DNA of 64,000 nt from Denitratisoma sp. DHT3 (lineage in GTDB: Bacteria > Pseudomonadota > Gammaproteobacteria > Burkholderiales > Rhodocyclaceae), in assembly GCF_007833355.1 (NCBI RefSeq), contig NZ_CP020914.1:1970047-2034046 (forward strand), in the 5' to 3' direction. Below, piece after piece: positions 41,044 to 51,113 of the stretch. Below the pieces are notes generated by a model, which worked only from the letters and a program-made list of their open reading frames with translations, was not told where the DNA came from and ran no database searches. Every line of letters starts with the position of its first letter. Positions within the stretch are counted from its first letter, which is position 1. Position numbers and translations under genes: made by a program.

Positions 41044-41312
41044 TGGCGCGTCTGAACCTGGCCCTGCTGCTCGTGGTCGTGGCCTGCGCCCTGTTCGCCG
41101 TGGATGCGAATCACCGGGCGCGCAAACTGTTCATCGAACTGGAGCATGAACAGACCCGGATGCGCGATCTGGAAGTCGAGTGGGGGCAATTGCAGCTGGA
41201 GCAGAGCACCTGGGCCAACCACGCCCGCATCGAGCGCATCGCCCGGGAAAAGCTGCAGATGAAAACGCCGGTGCCGAACCAGGTGCTGACGCTGGAAGGA
41301 AAGGGCCGGTGA
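41043..41312 (+). CDS. ftsL: Cell division protein FtsL
   Basis: Bitopic membrane protein of 89 residues: short N-terminus, one membrane helix (about 4-22, LNLALLLVVVACALFAVDA) and a periplasmic coiled coil (ARKLFIELEHEQTRMRDLEVEWGQLQLEQ) that pairs with FtsB to form the FtsQLB complex activating FtsWI. Its start shares a base with the rsmH stop and its stop overlaps the ftsI GTG. Confidence 0.94.
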   Translation: MARLNLALLLVVVACALFAVDANHRARKLFIELEHEQTRMRDLEVEWGQLQLEQSTWANHARIERIAREKLQMKTPVPNQVLTLEGKGR

Positions 41313-43039
41313 AATTTTCCTACAGCCCGGTACTTTCCCAGGCCGTGCCGCCCTGGCGCGCCCGCTTGATGCTCTGCCTGCTGCTGGCCGGCTTTCTCGC
41401 CCTGGTCGGCCGCTCCCTCTATCTGCAAGGCATCCACAACGAATTCCTGCAGGGCAAGGGTGAGGCCCGCTACGAGCGGACCCTGTCCATCTCGGCCACG
41501 CGCGGCCGGATCATGGACCGCCACGGCGACGTGCTGGCGATTTCCACCCCGGTCAAATCCATCTGGGCGATCCCCGAGGACGCGCGCCTGCAGCCTGCCG
41601 ACGCCCGCACTCTGGCCCAGCTGCTGGAGATGGACCTGCGCGAGCTGAACCGGCGCCTGGCCTCGGAAAAGGACTTCGTCTTCATCAAGCGCCAGGTCTC
41701 GCCGGAGATCGCGGAAAAAGTGGCGGCGATGAAACTGCCGGGCATCCACGAACAGCAGGAGTTCCGCCGCTACTATCCGGTCGCCGAGGTCACCGCCCAT
41801 GTGCTGGGTTTCACCGGCGTCGAGGACGCGGGCCAGGAGGGCGTGGAACTGGCGTTCAACGACATGCTGTCGGGCAAACCCGGCAGCCGCCGGGTGATCA
41901 AGGACCGGCGCGGCAACATCGTCGAGGACGTGGAGTCCATCCGTCCGCCCCAGGACGGCAAGGACATCCTGCTGGCGCTGGACGACAAGATCCAGTATCT
42001 GGCCTATTCCAATCTGAAGCAGGCCATCGAGCAGTACCGCGCCCGCGCCGGCGGCGTCGTGGTGCTCGACGCCAAGACCGGCGAAGTGCTGGCTCTGGCC
42101 AATCTGCCGGCCTACAACCCCAACAACCGGGAACGGCTGGTCGGGGCGCAACTGCGCAACCGGGCCTTCACCGACACGTTCGAGCCCGGCTCCACGATGA
42201 AACCGTTCACGGCCGCCCTGGCCCTGGAACAAGGCAAATTCCGCTACGACACGCCGATCCAGACCGCCCCGGGACGGCTGGTGATCGGCAACGCCACCAT
42301 CCACGACGCGCACCCCCACGGCGTGCTGACGGTGGCCCAGGTGATCCAGAAATCCTCCAACGTGGGTTCGGCCAAGATGGCGCTGTCGATGCCGGCCGAA
42401 TCGATGTGGAGCATGTTCGACAACCTCGGCTTCGGCGCGCCCCTGAAGCTGGGTTTCCCAGGCGAAGTGGGCGGGCGCCTGCGGCCCTGGAAAAAATGGC
42501 AGCCCATCGAACAGGCCACCATGGCCTACGGCCACGGCATTTCGGTGACCCTGATCCAGTTGGCCCGTGCCTACATGGCCTTCGCCCGCGACGGCGACCT
42601 GGTGCCGCTATCCCTGACCCGGATGGACAATTCACCCGCCCCGGGCAAGCCGATCTTCTCGGCCCAGACCGCGCGGGAAGTGCGCAACATGCTGGAAATG
42701 GTGGTGCTGCCCGGCGGCACCGCGACCAAGGCCCAGGTTCCCGGCTATCGGGTGGCGGGCAAGACCGGCACCGCGCACAAGCTGGACGGCGGCGTCTATG
42801 CCAACAAATATGTCGCTTCCTTCGTCGGCTTCGCGCCGGCCTCCGATCCGCGGCTGGTGATCGCGGTGATGGTCGACGAACCCTCCAACGGCATCTATTA
42901 CGGCGGCGACGTCGCGGCGCCGGTGTTTTCCCGCGTCATGGCCGGCGCCCTGCGTACCCTCGGCGTCGCCCAGGACGCGCCCCTGACGCCGCCCTCCGCC
43001 ACGCTGGCCGCCGCGGCCGACGCCAAGGAGGAGATGTGA
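41309..43039 (+). CDS. ftsI: Septal peptidoglycan transpeptidase FtsI (PBP3)
   Basis: Class B penicillin-binding protein of 576 residues that cross-links septal peptidoglycan. One membrane helix (about 22-40), the non-catalytic dimerisation domain (RGRIMDRHGDVLAIS, RYYPVAEVTAHVLGF), then the transpeptidase domain with the active-site Ser295 in STMK, KSSNVGSAKM and KTGTAHK. The start is a GTG at 41309 inside the ftsL stop (GTGA). Confidence 0.97.
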   Translation: MKFSYSPVLSQAVPPWRARLMLCLLLAGFLALVGRSLYLQGIHNEFLQGKGEARYERTLSISATRGRIMDRHGDVLAISTPVKSIWAIPEDARLQPADARTLAQLLEMDLRELNRRLASEKDFVFIKRQVSPEIAEKVAAMKLPGIHEQQEFRRYYPVAEVTAHVLGFTGVEDAGQEGVELAFNDMLSGKPGSRRVIKDRRGNIVEDVESIRPPQDGKDILLALDDKIQYLAYSNLKQAIEQYRARAGGVVVLDAKTGEVLALANLPAYNPNNRERLVGAQLRNRAFTDTFEPGSTMKPFTAALALEQGKFRYDTPIQTAPGRLVIGNATIHDAHPHGVLTVAQVIQKSSNVGSAKMALSMPAESMWSMFDNLGFGAPLKLGFPGEVGGRLRPWKKWQPIEQATMAYGHGISVTLIQLARAYMAFARDGDLVPLSLTRMDNSPAPGKPIFSAQTAREVRNMLEMVVLPGGTATKAQVPGYRVAGKTGTAHKLDGGVYANKYVASFVGFAPASDPRLVIAVMVDEPSNGIYYGGDVAAPVFSRVMAGALRTLGVAQDAPLTPPSATLAAAADAKEEM

Positions 43040-44502
43040 TGTCGGCCGCCGCCATGCTCGCGCCGGACGTGCTCGCGGAATTGGCCCGCCGGGGGGTGGG
43101 GGTGTCGCGCCTGTGCGTCGATTCGCGCCGCGTCACGGCGGGCGACGTCTTCGTCGCCGCGCCGGGCGCCCAGGCCGACGGCCGCCGCTTCATCGGCGAA
43201 GCGCTGGCCCGGGGCGCCGCGGCCGTGCTCTACGAGGCCGCCGGGGCGCCGCCCCTGCCGGCCACGGCGGTGCCGCTGCTGCCGGTCGCCGGACTGGCCG
43301 GCCAGCTCGGGCAGATCGCCGACCTCGTCTACCAGCGCCCCTCGGCGCAACTGTGTCTGATCGGCGTCACCGGCACCAACGGCAAGACATCGGTCACCCA
43401 TTTCATCGCACAGGCGCTGGCCGCCCTGGTGCGCCCCTGCGCGCTGATCGGCACCCTCGGCAACGGCTTCCCCGACGCCCTGGACCCCAGTCCCAACACC
43501 ACGCCGGACGCGATCACCCTCCACGCCGCGCTGGCCCGCTATCTCGCCCAGGGCGCCCGGGCCTGCGCGATGGAAGTGTCCTCGATCGGGCTGGAGCAGG
43601 GCCGGGTGGCCGGCGCCCGCTTCGCGGTGGCGGTGCTGACCAACCTGACGCGGGACCATCTGGAATACCACGGCACCATGGAAGCCTATGCCGCCTCCAA
43701 GCGCCTGCTGTTCGAAACCCCCGGTCTCGGGGCCGCGGTGCTGAACCTGGACGACCCGTTCGGCCAGGAACTGGCGCAGCGCCTGCGGGGACGGATGCGG
43801 ACCATCGGCTACACCCTGGGCGCGGCCGGCGGCGCCGATGAAGTCCTCGCCGCCAGCGATCTGGATCTGCGTTCCGGCCTCGCCTTCCGGGTCAACGGCC
43901 AGCCGGCGCACGCGTCCCTGGTCGGCCGCTTCAACGTCGCCAACCTGCTGGCCGCGCTCGGCGCCCTGCAGGCGGCGGGCATCGCGCTGGAACAGGCGCT
44001 GACCACGCTGCCCCGGCTGCGCCCCCCGGCGGGCCGCATGGAAGCCCAGGGCGGCAGCGGACAGCCGCTGGTGGTGGTGGATTACGCGCATTCGCCGGAT
44101 GCCCTGGAGCAGGCGCTGACCACCCTCAGGGAAACCGCCCGGGAGCGCGGCGGCCGCCTGGTCTGCCTGTTCGGCTGCGGCGGCGACCGGGACCCCGGCA
44201 AGCGCCCCTTGATGGGAGCGGTGGCGGAGCGTCTGGCGGACCGGGTGGTGCTCACCAGCGACAATCCCCGCGGCGAAGAGCCCGGCGCCATCGTCGCCGC
44301 CATCCGCGCCGGGATGGCCGGCGAACCGGAAACGGAGCTGAATCGCGGCCGGGCAATCCACTCCACCGTCGCCCGCGCCGACACCCGGGACGTGATCCTG
44401 GTGGCCGGCAAGGGGCACGAGCCTTATCAGGAAATCGGCGGCGTGCGCCACCCCTATTCCGACCTGGAACAGGTGCGCGCCGCCCTGGAGCAAAGAACAT
44501 GA
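43039..44502 (+). CDS. murE: UDP-MurNAc-Ala-Glu:meso-diaminopimelate ligase
   Basis: Mur ligase of 487 residues adding the third amino acid to the peptidoglycan stem. ATP-binding GVTGTNGKTSVTHF at about 109, carbamylated-lysine region near TSVTH/DHLEYHGTMEAY, and the specificity motif DNPR at 408-411, which marks meso-diaminopimelate rather than lysine as substrate (Gram-negative type wall). The ATG shares a base with the ftsI stop, and the stop overlaps murF by 4 bases. Confidence 0.96.
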   Translation: MSAAAMLAPDVLAELARRGVGVSRLCVDSRRVTAGDVFVAAPGAQADGRRFIGEALARGAAAVLYEAAGAPPLPATAVPLLPVAGLAGQLGQIADLVYQRPSAQLCLIGVTGTNGKTSVTHFIAQALAALVRPCALIGTLGNGFPDALDPSPNTTPDAITLHAALARYLAQGARACAMEVSSIGLEQGRVAGARFAVAVLTNLTRDHLEYHGTMEAYAASKRLLFETPGLGAAVLNLDDPFGQELAQRLRGRMRTIGYTLGAAGGADEVLAASDLDLRSGLAFRVNGQPAHASLVGRFNVANLLAALGALQAAGIALEQALTTLPRLRPPAGRMEAQGGSGQPLVVVDYAHSPDALEQALTTLRETARERGGRLVCLFGCGGDRDPGKRPLMGAVAERLADRVVLTSDNPRGEEPGAIVAAIRAGMAGEPETELNRGRAIHSTVARADTRDVILVAGKGHEPYQEIGGVRHPYSDLEQVRAALEQRT

Positions 44503-45893
44503 TGACCCTGCGACAAGCGGCCCAGGCCTGCGCCGGCAGCACCGTCCGGGGCGAGGTCCGCTTTGGCGCCGTGTCCACCGATTCGCGCAGCATCGCGCCC
44601 GGCGAGCTGTTCGTGGCCCTGCGCGGCGAGCGTTTCGACGGCCACGATTTCGTCGCCGAGGTGCTCGCCCGGGGCGCCGCCGCAGCCCTGGTGGACCGGA
44701 CCTGGGTGGCGGCGGACGATGGCCGCGCGCAACTGCCGCTGGTGGCGGTCGACGACACCCGGCTGGCCCTGGGGCGGCTGGCGGCCGCCTGGCGCGGCGG
44801 TTTCGAGATTCCGCTGATCGGCATCACCGGCAGCAACGGCAAGACCACGGTCAAGGAAATGTGCGCCGCGATCCTGCGCGCCCACTACGGCGCGGAAGCG
44901 GCGGTGCTGGCCACCGCCGGCAATCTCAACAACGACGTCGGCCTGCCGCTGACCCTGCTCAAGCTCACCGCCACGCATCGCGCGGCGGTGATCGAAATGG
45001 GCATGAACCATCGCGGCGAAATCGCCTACCTGACGCGGATCGCCCATCCCACCGTGGCCCTGGTGAACAACGCCCAGCGCGCCCACTTGGAGGGCCTGGG
45101 CTCCCTGTCCGAAGTGGCGCGGGCCAAGGGCGAGATTTTCGAGGGGCTGGGGGCCGGCGGCGTGGCGGTGATCAATGCCGACGACACCCATGCCGCGTTG
45201 TGGCGGGAACTCAGCGCCGGCCACGCGACGCTCGGCTTCGGCCTCGACCATGCCGCCGAGGTGACGGCCCACGTCCGGCCGCAGGGTTTCGCCTGCCGGC
45301 TGGAACTGGCGACGCCCGCCGGGACGGCCGAACTGACCCTGCCCGTGCCGGGCCTGCACAACGCCCGCAACGCCCTGGCCGCGATCGCGGCCACCCTGGC
45401 GGCCGGCGTTCCGCTGACGACCGCCGTCGCCGCGCTTGGCCGCTATCAAGGCGTCAAGGGGCGACTGCAACGGCGGGTCGGCCATGCCGGCGCGCTGCTG
45501 ATCGACGACAGCTACAACGCCAACCCGGACTCCATGCGCGCCGCCATCGACGTACTGGCAACCCTGCCCCAGCGGCGGCTGCTGGTCATCGGCGACATGG
45601 GCGAAGTCGGCGCGGCCGGCGGCCAGTTCCACGACGAGCTCGGCGGCTACGCCAAGACCATGGGCATCGACCGTCTCTACGCACTGGGTGAGCTGACGGC
45701 CGCGGCCGTCGCCAACTTCGGCGCGGGCGGCCAGCACTTCCGCCGCGTCGAGGACCTGATCGCCGCCCTGTTGCCCGAACTGAACTCCGATACCGCCGTC
45801 CTGATCAAGGGCTCCCGCTTCATGCGCATGGAACGGGTGGCCGATGCCCTCGCGGCGAGCCCTCCCCTTCCCGAGGAAAGGAAAAACAAATGA
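44499..45893 (+). CDS. murF: UDP-MurNAc-tripeptide:D-Ala-D-Ala ligase
   Basis: Mur ligase of 464 residues that adds D-Ala-D-Ala to complete the pentapeptide. Motifs: [22 protein letters not shown] at the N-terminus, ATP site [40 protein letters not shown], and [14 protein letters not shown]. Starts in the murE stop (ATGATG) and ends at 45893, with an in-frame ATGA overlap leading into the mraY frame. Confidence 0.97.
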   Translation: MMTLRQAAQACAGSTVRGEVRFGAVSTDSRSIAPGELFVALRGERFDGHDFVAEVLARGAAAALVDRTWVAADDGRAQLPLVAVDDTRLALGRLAAAWRGGFEIPLIGITGSNGKTTVKEMCAAILRAHYGAEAAVLATAGNLNNDVGLPLTLLKLTATHRAAVIEMGMNHRGEIAYLTRIAHPTVALVNNAQRAHLEGLGSLSEVARAKGEIFEGLGAGGVAVINADDTHAALWRELSAGHATLGFGLDHAAEVTAHVRPQGFACRLELATPAGTAELTLPVPGLHNARNALAAIAATLAAGVPLTTAVAALGRYQGVKGRLQRRVGHAGALLIDDSYNANPDSMRAAIDVLATLPQRRLLVIGDMGEVGAAGGQFHDELGGYAKTMGIDRLYALGELTAAAVANFGAGGQHFRRVEDLIAALLPELNSDTAVLIKGSRFMRMERVADALAASPPLPEERKNK

Positions 45894-46015
45894 CCCGCAT
45901 CTTCCCTTCTTTGCAGAAAGATACCCCGCCGCCGCGCCGCCCCAAGACGGGGCCAGCCACAACCCGGAGCGGGCACAGCCCGCGGACACCCGCCCCCCCG
46001 GGGGAAAGGCCCATC
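45894..46015. other. GC-rich spacer or MraY N-terminal extension
   Basis: A 122-base stretch between murF and the conserved mraY start. It contains GCCCC/GGGGC and CCCGGAGCGGGC...GCCCGCGG inverted repeats and a CCCCCCCGGGGG run. It is open in the mraY frame from the ATG at 45890 (ATGA overlap with murF), which would give a 42-residue proline/arginine-rich extension. I see no membrane or family feature in it. Confidence 0.5.
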
Positions 46016-47185
46016 ATGCTGCTTGAACTGGCCCGCTGGCTGGCGCAGGATGTGCGCGCCTTCAACGTCTTCAACTACATCACGCTGCGTGCGGTGCTGG
46101 CGACGATGACGGCGCTGACCATCTCCTTCATCGCCGGACCGGCCTTCATCCGCTGGCTGGCGGCGAAGAAGATCGGCCAGGCGGTGCGCGACGACGGCCC
46201 GCAGACCCATCTGACCAAGGCCGGCACCCCGACCATGGGCGGCGGCCTGATCCTGATCTCGCTGGGCATCTCGACCCTGCTCTGGGCGGATCTGGCCAAC
46301 CGCTTCATCTGGATCGTGCTGATCGTCACGCTCGGTTACGGCGCGGTGGGCTGGGTGGACGACTGGCGCAAGGTGGTTTACCGCAACCCCAAGGGACTGT
46401 CGGCCAGCACCAAGTATTTCTGGCAGTCGCTGATCGGCATCCTGGCCGCCATCTACATCGCCTTCTCGATCTCCGCGCCCGACGCCGACCGCAGCTTCGC
46501 ACTGCTGTTCCGCTGGGCGATGAGCGGTTTCACCCTGGACCTGCCGGCCAAGGCCGACCTGATCGTGCCCTTCTTCAAGTCCGTGTCCTATCCCCTGGGC
46601 GTGATCGGCTTCATGCTGCTGAGCTATTTCGTGATCGTCGGCACCAGCAATGCGGTGAACCTCACCGACGGCCTGGACGGCCTGGCCATCATGCCCACGG
46701 TGATGGTCGGCTCCGCGCTCGGCGTCTTCGCCTACGTCGCGGGCAACGCGGTGTATTCCAAGTACCTGCTGCTGCCCTACATCCCCGGCGCCGGCGAGCT
46801 GGCGATCTTCTGCGCCGCCCTGGCCGGTGCCGGCCTGGGCTTCCTCTGGTTCAACGCCTACCCGGCGGAGGTGTTCATGGGCGACGTCGGCGCGCTGGCG
46901 CTGGGCGGCGCGCTGGGCACGGTGGCGGTGATCGTGCGCCAGGAAATCGTGCTGTTCATCATGGGCGGCGTCTTCGTCGCCGAGACCTTGTCGGTGATGT
47001 TGCAGGTGTCCTGGTTCAAATACACCAAGCGGCGCTACGGCGAGGGGCGCCGCATCCTGCGCATGGCGCCCCTGCACCACCATTTCGAGCAGAGCGGCTG
47101 GAAGGAGACCCAGGTCGTGGTGCGTTTCTGGATCATCACCATCCTGCTGGTGCTGTTCGGCCTGTCCACCCTGAAGATCCGGTGA
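46016..47185 (+). CDS. mraY: Phospho-N-acetylmuramoyl-pentapeptide transferase
   Basis: Polytopic inner-membrane enzyme of 389 residues that makes lipid I from UDP-MurNAc-pentapeptide and undecaprenyl phosphate. Ten predicted helices, with [12 protein letters not shown], the catalytic region [38 protein letters not shown] and the HHHFEQSGW loop. I use the ATG at 46016 ([10 protein letters not shown], the family N-terminus, GGGGGAAAGG upstream). Translation could instead begin at 45890, in the ATGA overlap with murF. Confidence 0.96.
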   Translation: MLLELARWLAQDVRAFNVFNYITLRAVLATMTALTISFIAGPAFIRWLAAKKIGQAVRDDGPQTHLTKAGTPTMGGGLILISLGISTLLWADLANRFIWIVLIVTLGYGAVGWVDDWRKVVYRNPKGLSASTKYFWQSLIGILAAIYIAFSISAPDADRSFALLFRWAMSGFTLDLPAKADLIVPFFKSVSYPLGVIGFMLLSYFVIVGTSNAVNLTDGLDGLAIMPTVMVGSALGVFAYVAGNAVYSKYLLLPYIPGAGELAIFCAALAGAGLGFLWFNAYPAEVFMGDVGALALGGALGTVAVIVRQEIVLFIMGGVFVAETLSVMLQVSWFKYTKRRYGEGRRILRMAPLHHHFEQSGWKETQVVVRFWIITILLVLFGLSTLKIR

Positions 47186-47241
47186 TGGATACCTTCGGCG
47201 CCATCTCCCGCACCCGCTGTTCCCAAGGGAAAGCCGCATGA
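47185..47241 (+). CDS. Possible 18-residue bridging micro-ORF, mraY to murD
   Basis: ATG at 47185 overlaps the mraY stop (TGATG), and the TGA at 47239-47241 overlaps the murD start (ATGA). The encoded peptide is [18 protein letters not shown], with no recognisable family. Its end contains AAGGGAAAG, the murD ribosome-binding site. It may simply let ribosomes pass the gap and restart; a functional peptide is not supported. Confidence 0.3.
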   Translation: MDTFGAISRTRCSQGKAA

Positions 47242-48743
47242 ATCTCGGCGGCAGGCACGTCCTCGTTCTCGGCCTCGGCGAATCGGGACTGGCGATGGCG
47301 CAGTGGTGCGCCCGTCAGGGCGCCCGCGTGCGGGTGGTGGACAGCCGCGCCGCGCCGCCCTTTCTCGACGAACTGCGACGCAGCGCGCCGGAGGCCGAGT
47401 TCCGCTGTGCCGCCCTCGACGAGCGCTTCGACAAGTCGCTGCTGAACGGGATCGAGCTGCTGGCGCTGTCGCCCGGACTTTCCGGCGGCCTGATGGCGGT
47501 GATCCATGCCCGCGCCCAGGGCATCGCGGTAGTGGGCGAGATCGAATTGTTCGCCTGGGCGCTGCGCGCGCTGGGCGTGCGCGGCAACCACGGCCCCTAC
47601 AGCCGGGTGATCGCGATCACCGGCACCAACGGCAAGACCACCACCACCGCGCTGGCCGGCCATCTGTGCCGCGGCACGGGCAAGGCGACGGGCGTGGCCG
47701 GCAACATTTCCCCGGCCGCGCTGCACGCGCTGATGGCGGCCCTGGATCAGGGCACGCTGCCGGATATCTGGGTGCTGGAACTGTCCAGCTTCCAACTGGA
47801 GACCCTGAACAGTCTGGACGCCGACGCGGCGACGGTGCTGAACGTCAGCGACGACCATCTGGACCGCTACATCGACCTGGACGAGTACGCCAGCGCCAAG
47901 GCGCGGATTTTCGCCGGACGCGGCGCGCAGGTGCTGAACCGCGACGACCCGCGGGTGAAGCGCATGGCGCTGGCGGGCCGCCCCTTGATCAGTTTCGGCC
48001 TCGATGCGCCGGGCAACGAACAGGATTTCGGCCTGCGCCGGAACCGGGGCGAACCCTGGATCGTCCAGGGCGACCGCTTCCTGCTGCCGGTTTCCGAGCT
48101 GCCGATCGCCGGGCTGCACAACGCCGCCAACGCGATGGCGGCGCTGGCGCTGTGCGCCGGCATCGGCCTTGATGCGGGAAGACTGCTGCCCGCGCTGCGC
48201 GACTTCCGCGGCCTGCCCCATCGCGTCGAACGGGTGGCCGAGATCGACGGCGTCGGTTACTACGACGACTCCAAGGGCACCAACGTCGGCGCCACCGTCG
48301 CCGCACTCACGGGCCTTGGCGGCCAGTTGGCCGCCCAAACCAGTCACCTCCCTTCCTCGGGAAGGGAGGCCGGGAGGAATGGCTCCTCCACGCCGGCGCA
48401 GCCCGGCAATCAACACGATCCAAGGATCGTGTTGATTGCCGGGGGCGATGGCAAGGGACAGGACTTCCGTCCGCTGAGCCCGGCGGTCGCGCGTCATTGC
48501 CGGGCGGTGCTGTTGATCGGCCGCGACGGGCCGAAGATCGGCGCGGCGCTGGCCGGCGGCGGCGTGCCCGTCCGTCAGGCGGCGGACATGGATGAAGCCG
48601 TGCGCCTGGCCGCCACGGCCGCGCGTCCCGGCGATGTCGTGCTGCTCTCTCCCGCCTGCGCCAGCTTCGACATGTTCCACAACTACGAGCACCGCGCCCA
48701 GGTCTTCATCGCCGCGGTGCGCACCCTGGCGGGCGCGACATGA
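47238..48743 (+). CDS. murD: UDP-MurNAc-alanine:D-glutamate ligase
   Basis: Mur ligase of 501 residues adding D-Glu as second stem residue. N-terminal [24 protein letters not shown] site [49 protein letters not shown] and [12 protein letters not shown]. It is longer than usual (E. coli 438) because of about 30 extra residues (about 366-395) just before [12 protein letters not shown]; these are encoded by two adjacent inverted repeats, in frame. The catalytic motifs are intact, so the enzyme is probably functional. The stop overlaps ftsW by 4 bases. Confidence 0.95.
   Translation: MNLGGRHVLVLGLGESGLAMAQWCARQGARVRVVDSRAAPPFLDELRRSAPEAEFRCAALDERFDKSLLNGIELLALSPGLSGGLMAVIHARAQGIAVVGEIELFAWALRALGVRGNHGPYSRVIAITGTNGKTTTTALAGHLCRGTGKATGVAGNISPAALHALMAALDQGTLPDIWVLELSSFQLETLNSLDADAATVLNVSDDHLDRYIDLDEYASAKARIFAGRGAQVLNRDDPRVKRMALAGRPLISFGLDAPGNEQDFGLRRNRGEPWIVQGDRFLLPVSELPIAGLHNAANAMAALALCAGIGLDAGRLLPALRDFRGLPHRVERVAEIDGVGYYDDSKGTNVGATVAALTGLGGQLAAQTSHLPSSGREAGRNGSSTPAQPGNQHDPRIVLIAGGDGKGQDFRPLSPAVARHCRAVLLIGRDGPKIGAALAGGGVPVRQAADMDEAVRLAATAARPGDVVLLSPACASFDMFHNYEHRAQVFIAAVRTLAGAT
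48347..48443. repeat. Two perfect inverted repeats inside murD
   Basis: First, 10-bp arms 48347-48356 and 48360-48369 with a 3-base loop (CCTCCCTTCC/GGAAGGGAGG). Second, 20-bp arms 48402-48421 and 48424-48443 with a 2-base loop; the right arm is the conserved coding sequence for RIVLIAG, and the left arm is its exact reverse complement. Together they make an insertion-like stretch that keeps the frame. Confidence 0.9.
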
Positions 48744-49918
48744 GCCGGGCCGGCATTCCCCACCGCTACGCTCCGCCGGCCCACCGCTCGCCGGCGGAAC
48801 TCGATCCCTGGCTGTTCTGGTCGGCGCTGGGGCTGCTGATGCTGGGCCTGGTGATGGTCTATTCCTCGTCCATCGCCACCGCGGAAGGCAGCAAGTTCAC
48901 CGGCAACTCCGCGACATACTTCCTGGTCCGCCACGGCATTTTCCTGCTGGTCGGACTGGTGGCCGGCACGGTGGCCTTCCAGATCCCGCTGCGCTTCTGG
49001 CAACAGGCGGCGCCGCTGCTGTTCCTGGCCGGCGTGCTGCTGCTGGCCCTGGTGGTGATTCCCCACGTGGGCCGCTCGGTCAACGGCGCCCAGCGCTGGC
49101 TTCCGCTGGGGCCGGTGAATCTGCAGCCCTCGGAGCTGATGAAGCTGTTCGCCGTGCTCTACGCCGCCGACTACACCACGCGCAAGTTGGCCGACATGGA
49201 TTCCTTCCGCCGCGGCTTCGTGCCGATGGCGATGGTGATGACCCTGGTCGCGGCGCTGCTGTTGCGCGAACCCGATTTCGGCGCCTTCGTGGTGATCATC
49301 AGCATCGCGATGGGCGTGCTGTTCCTGGGCGGCATCAACGCCCGCCTGTTCGGCATCCTGTTCCTGGTGCTGCTGTTCGCCTTCGTGGTGCTGATCTGGA
49401 CCTCGCCCTATCGGCGGGAGCGCCTGTTCGGCTTCATGGACCCCTGGCAGGACGCGTTCGGCAAGGGCTATCAGCTTTCCCACGCCCTGATCGCGTTCGG
49501 GCGCGGCGAATGGTTCGGCGTCGGGTTGGGCGCCAGCGTCGAGAAACTGTTCTACCTGCCCGAGGCGCACACCGACTTCCTGCTGGCGGTGATCGCCGAG
49601 GAGCTGGGCTTCGTCGGCGTCGTCGTCGTGGTCGGGCTGTTCGCCCTGGTGGTGCAGCGCTGTTTCGCCATCGGCCGCCAGGCCCTGGCGCTGGATCGGC
49701 TGTTCGGCGGCCTGGTGGCGCAGGGCATCGGCATCTGGCTGGGGGTGCAGTCCCTCATCAACATGGGGGTCAACATGGGCCTCCTGCCCACCAAGGGCCT
49801 GACCCTGCCGCTGATGAGCTTCGGCGGCTCCGGCATCATGGCCAACTGCGTGGCGCTGGCCATTCTGCTGCGGGTGGATTACGAGAATCGCTCACTGATG
49901 CGGGGGGTCAAGGTATGA
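48740..49918 (+). CDS. ftsW: Septal peptidoglycan glycosyltransferase FtsW
   Basis: SEDS-family polytopic membrane protein of 392 residues that polymerises lipid II at the septum with FtsI. About ten helices; signatures include [65 protein letters not shown] (catalytic-loop region), [19 protein letters not shown] and [18 protein letters not shown]. Overlaps both murD and murG by 4 bases. Confidence 0.97.
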   Translation: MSRAGIPHRYAPPAHRSPAELDPWLFWSALGLLMLGLVMVYSSSIATAEGSKFTGNSATYFLVRHGIFLLVGLVAGTVAFQIPLRFWQQAAPLLFLAGVLLLALVVIPHVGRSVNGAQRWLPLGPVNLQPSELMKLFAVLYAADYTTRKLADMDSFRRGFVPMAMVMTLVAALLLREPDFGAFVVIISIAMGVLFLGGINARLFGILFLVLLFAFVVLIWTSPYRRERLFGFMDPWQDAFGKGYQLSHALIAFGRGEWFGVGLGASVEKLFYLPEAHTDFLLAVIAEELGFVGVVVVVGLFALVVQRCFAIGRQALALDRLFGGLVAQGIGIWLGVQSLINMGVNMGLLPTKGLTLPLMSFGGSGIMANCVALAILLRVDYENRSLMRGVKV

Positions 49919-50994
49919 AGACCATTCTGATCATGGCCGGCGGCACCGGCGGCCACATCATGCCCGGCCTGGCGGTGGCGGACCATCTGCGCAGCCTGGG
50001 CTGGCGCGTGGTCTGGATGGGCAATGCGGAGGGCATGGAGGGGCGGCTGATCCCGGAACGGGGCTTCGAGACCGCCTGGGTGAAGTTCTCCGCGCTGCGC
50101 GGCAAGGGGCTGGCGCGCAAGCTGTTGCTGCCGTTCAACCTGATCGCCGCCTGCTGGCAGGCCTTGCGTGAGATGCGCCGCGTGCAGCCCGACGTGGTGC
50201 TGGGCCTGGGCGGCTACATCACCTTTCCCGGCGGCCTGGTGGCGGCATTGAGCGGCCGGCCCCTGATCCTGCACGAGCAGAATTCGCTGGCCGGGCTGGC
50301 CAACCGGGTCCTGGCGCGGCTGGCGACGCGGGTGCTGACCGGCTTTCCCGACGTGTTGCCGCGCGGCGAGTGGGTCGGCAATCCGGTCCGCCCCGAAATC
50401 AGCCGGCTGGCGCCGCCGCAGGAGCGCCTGCCGCAACATGGCGGCCCGCTGCGCCTGCTGGTGCTGGGCGGCAGCCTGGGCGCCCAGGTGCTGAACCAGA
50501 CCCTGCCCGCGGGTCTGGCGCTGATTCCGCTCCAGGAGCGGCCGGAGGTCTGGCACCAGTCCGGCGAGCGGCATATCGAGGCCCTGCGCGCCAGTTATGC
50601 GCAGGCGGGCGTCGAGGCCCGCCTGACGCCTTTCATCGCCGACATGGCCGAGGCCTACGCCTGGGCCGACCTGGTGATCTGCCGCGCCGGCGCGCTGACC
50701 GTGGCCGAGCTGGCCACGGTGGGCGTGGCCAGCGTGCTGGTGCCCTTTCCCCATGCCGTGGACGATCATCAGACGGCCAATGCGCGCTTCCTCTCGCAGG
50801 TTGGCGCGGCCGTGCTGTTGCCCCAGGACCAGTTGCGGCCCGAGACCATCGCCCTGCTGCGCAACTATTCGCGCGACCAGTTGCTGGAAATGGCGGCGCG
50901 CGCGCGCGACCTGGCGAAACCCGAAGCCACCGTCACGGTGGCGCGGGCCTGCATGGAACAGGCGGAGAAGTTCGCCGCGAGGAGCAAAGCATGA
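49915..50994 (+). CDS. murG: Lipid II synthase, UDP-GlcNAc transferase MurG
   Basis: GT-B glycosyltransferase of 359 residues on the inner face of the membrane that adds GlcNAc to lipid I. Motifs: [57 protein letters not shown] and the UDP-GlcNAc site [16 protein letters not shown] with [14 protein letters not shown]. The ATG overlaps the ftsW stop. A small ORF begins in its own stop codon. Confidence 0.97.
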   Translation: MKTILIMAGGTGGHIMPGLAVADHLRSLGWRVVWMGNAEGMEGRLIPERGFETAWVKFSALRGKGLARKLLLPFNLIAACWQALREMRRVQPDVVLGLGGYITFPGGLVAALSGRPLILHEQNSLAGLANRVLARLATRVLTGFPDVLPRGEWVGNPVRPEISRLAPPQERLPQHGGPLRLLVLGGSLGAQVLNQTLPAGLALIPLQERPEVWHQSGERHIEALRASYAQAGVEARLTPFIADMAEAYAWADLVICRAGALTVAELATVGVASVLVPFPHAVDDHQTANARFLSQVGAAVLLPQDQLRPETIALLRNYSRDQLLEMAARARDLAKPEATVTVARACMEQAEKFAARSKA

Positions 50995-51113
50995 GACCTG
51001 AAAACGCCCAGGTTTCGGGTACTCGTCGGGCGATCGGATCGGCGGCCCGCATCCAGAATGTCGCCATGCCGCCCGCCACTTTCAGTCACCCGTCGCGCGA
51101 CCAGACATCATGA
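50991..51113 (+). CDS. Possible 40-residue bridging micro-ORF, murG to murC
   Basis: The ATG at 50991 overlaps the murG stop (ATGA) and the TGA at 51111-51113 overlaps the murC ATG (ATGA), so one continuous coupling chain spans a 115-base gap. The peptide ([20 protein letters not shown]...) is basic, has no membrane segment and matches no family I know. GAGGAG-like GCGAGGAGC lies upstream at 50979-50987. Coding function is unproven. Confidence 0.35.
   Translation: MRPENAQVSGTRRAIGSAARIQNVAMPPATFSHPSRDQTS

Noticed and set aside
45890..46015. A separate gene between murF and mraY
   Set aside because: The frame is continuous with mraY and has no stop before it; it is either a spacer or an N-terminal extension, not an independent gene.
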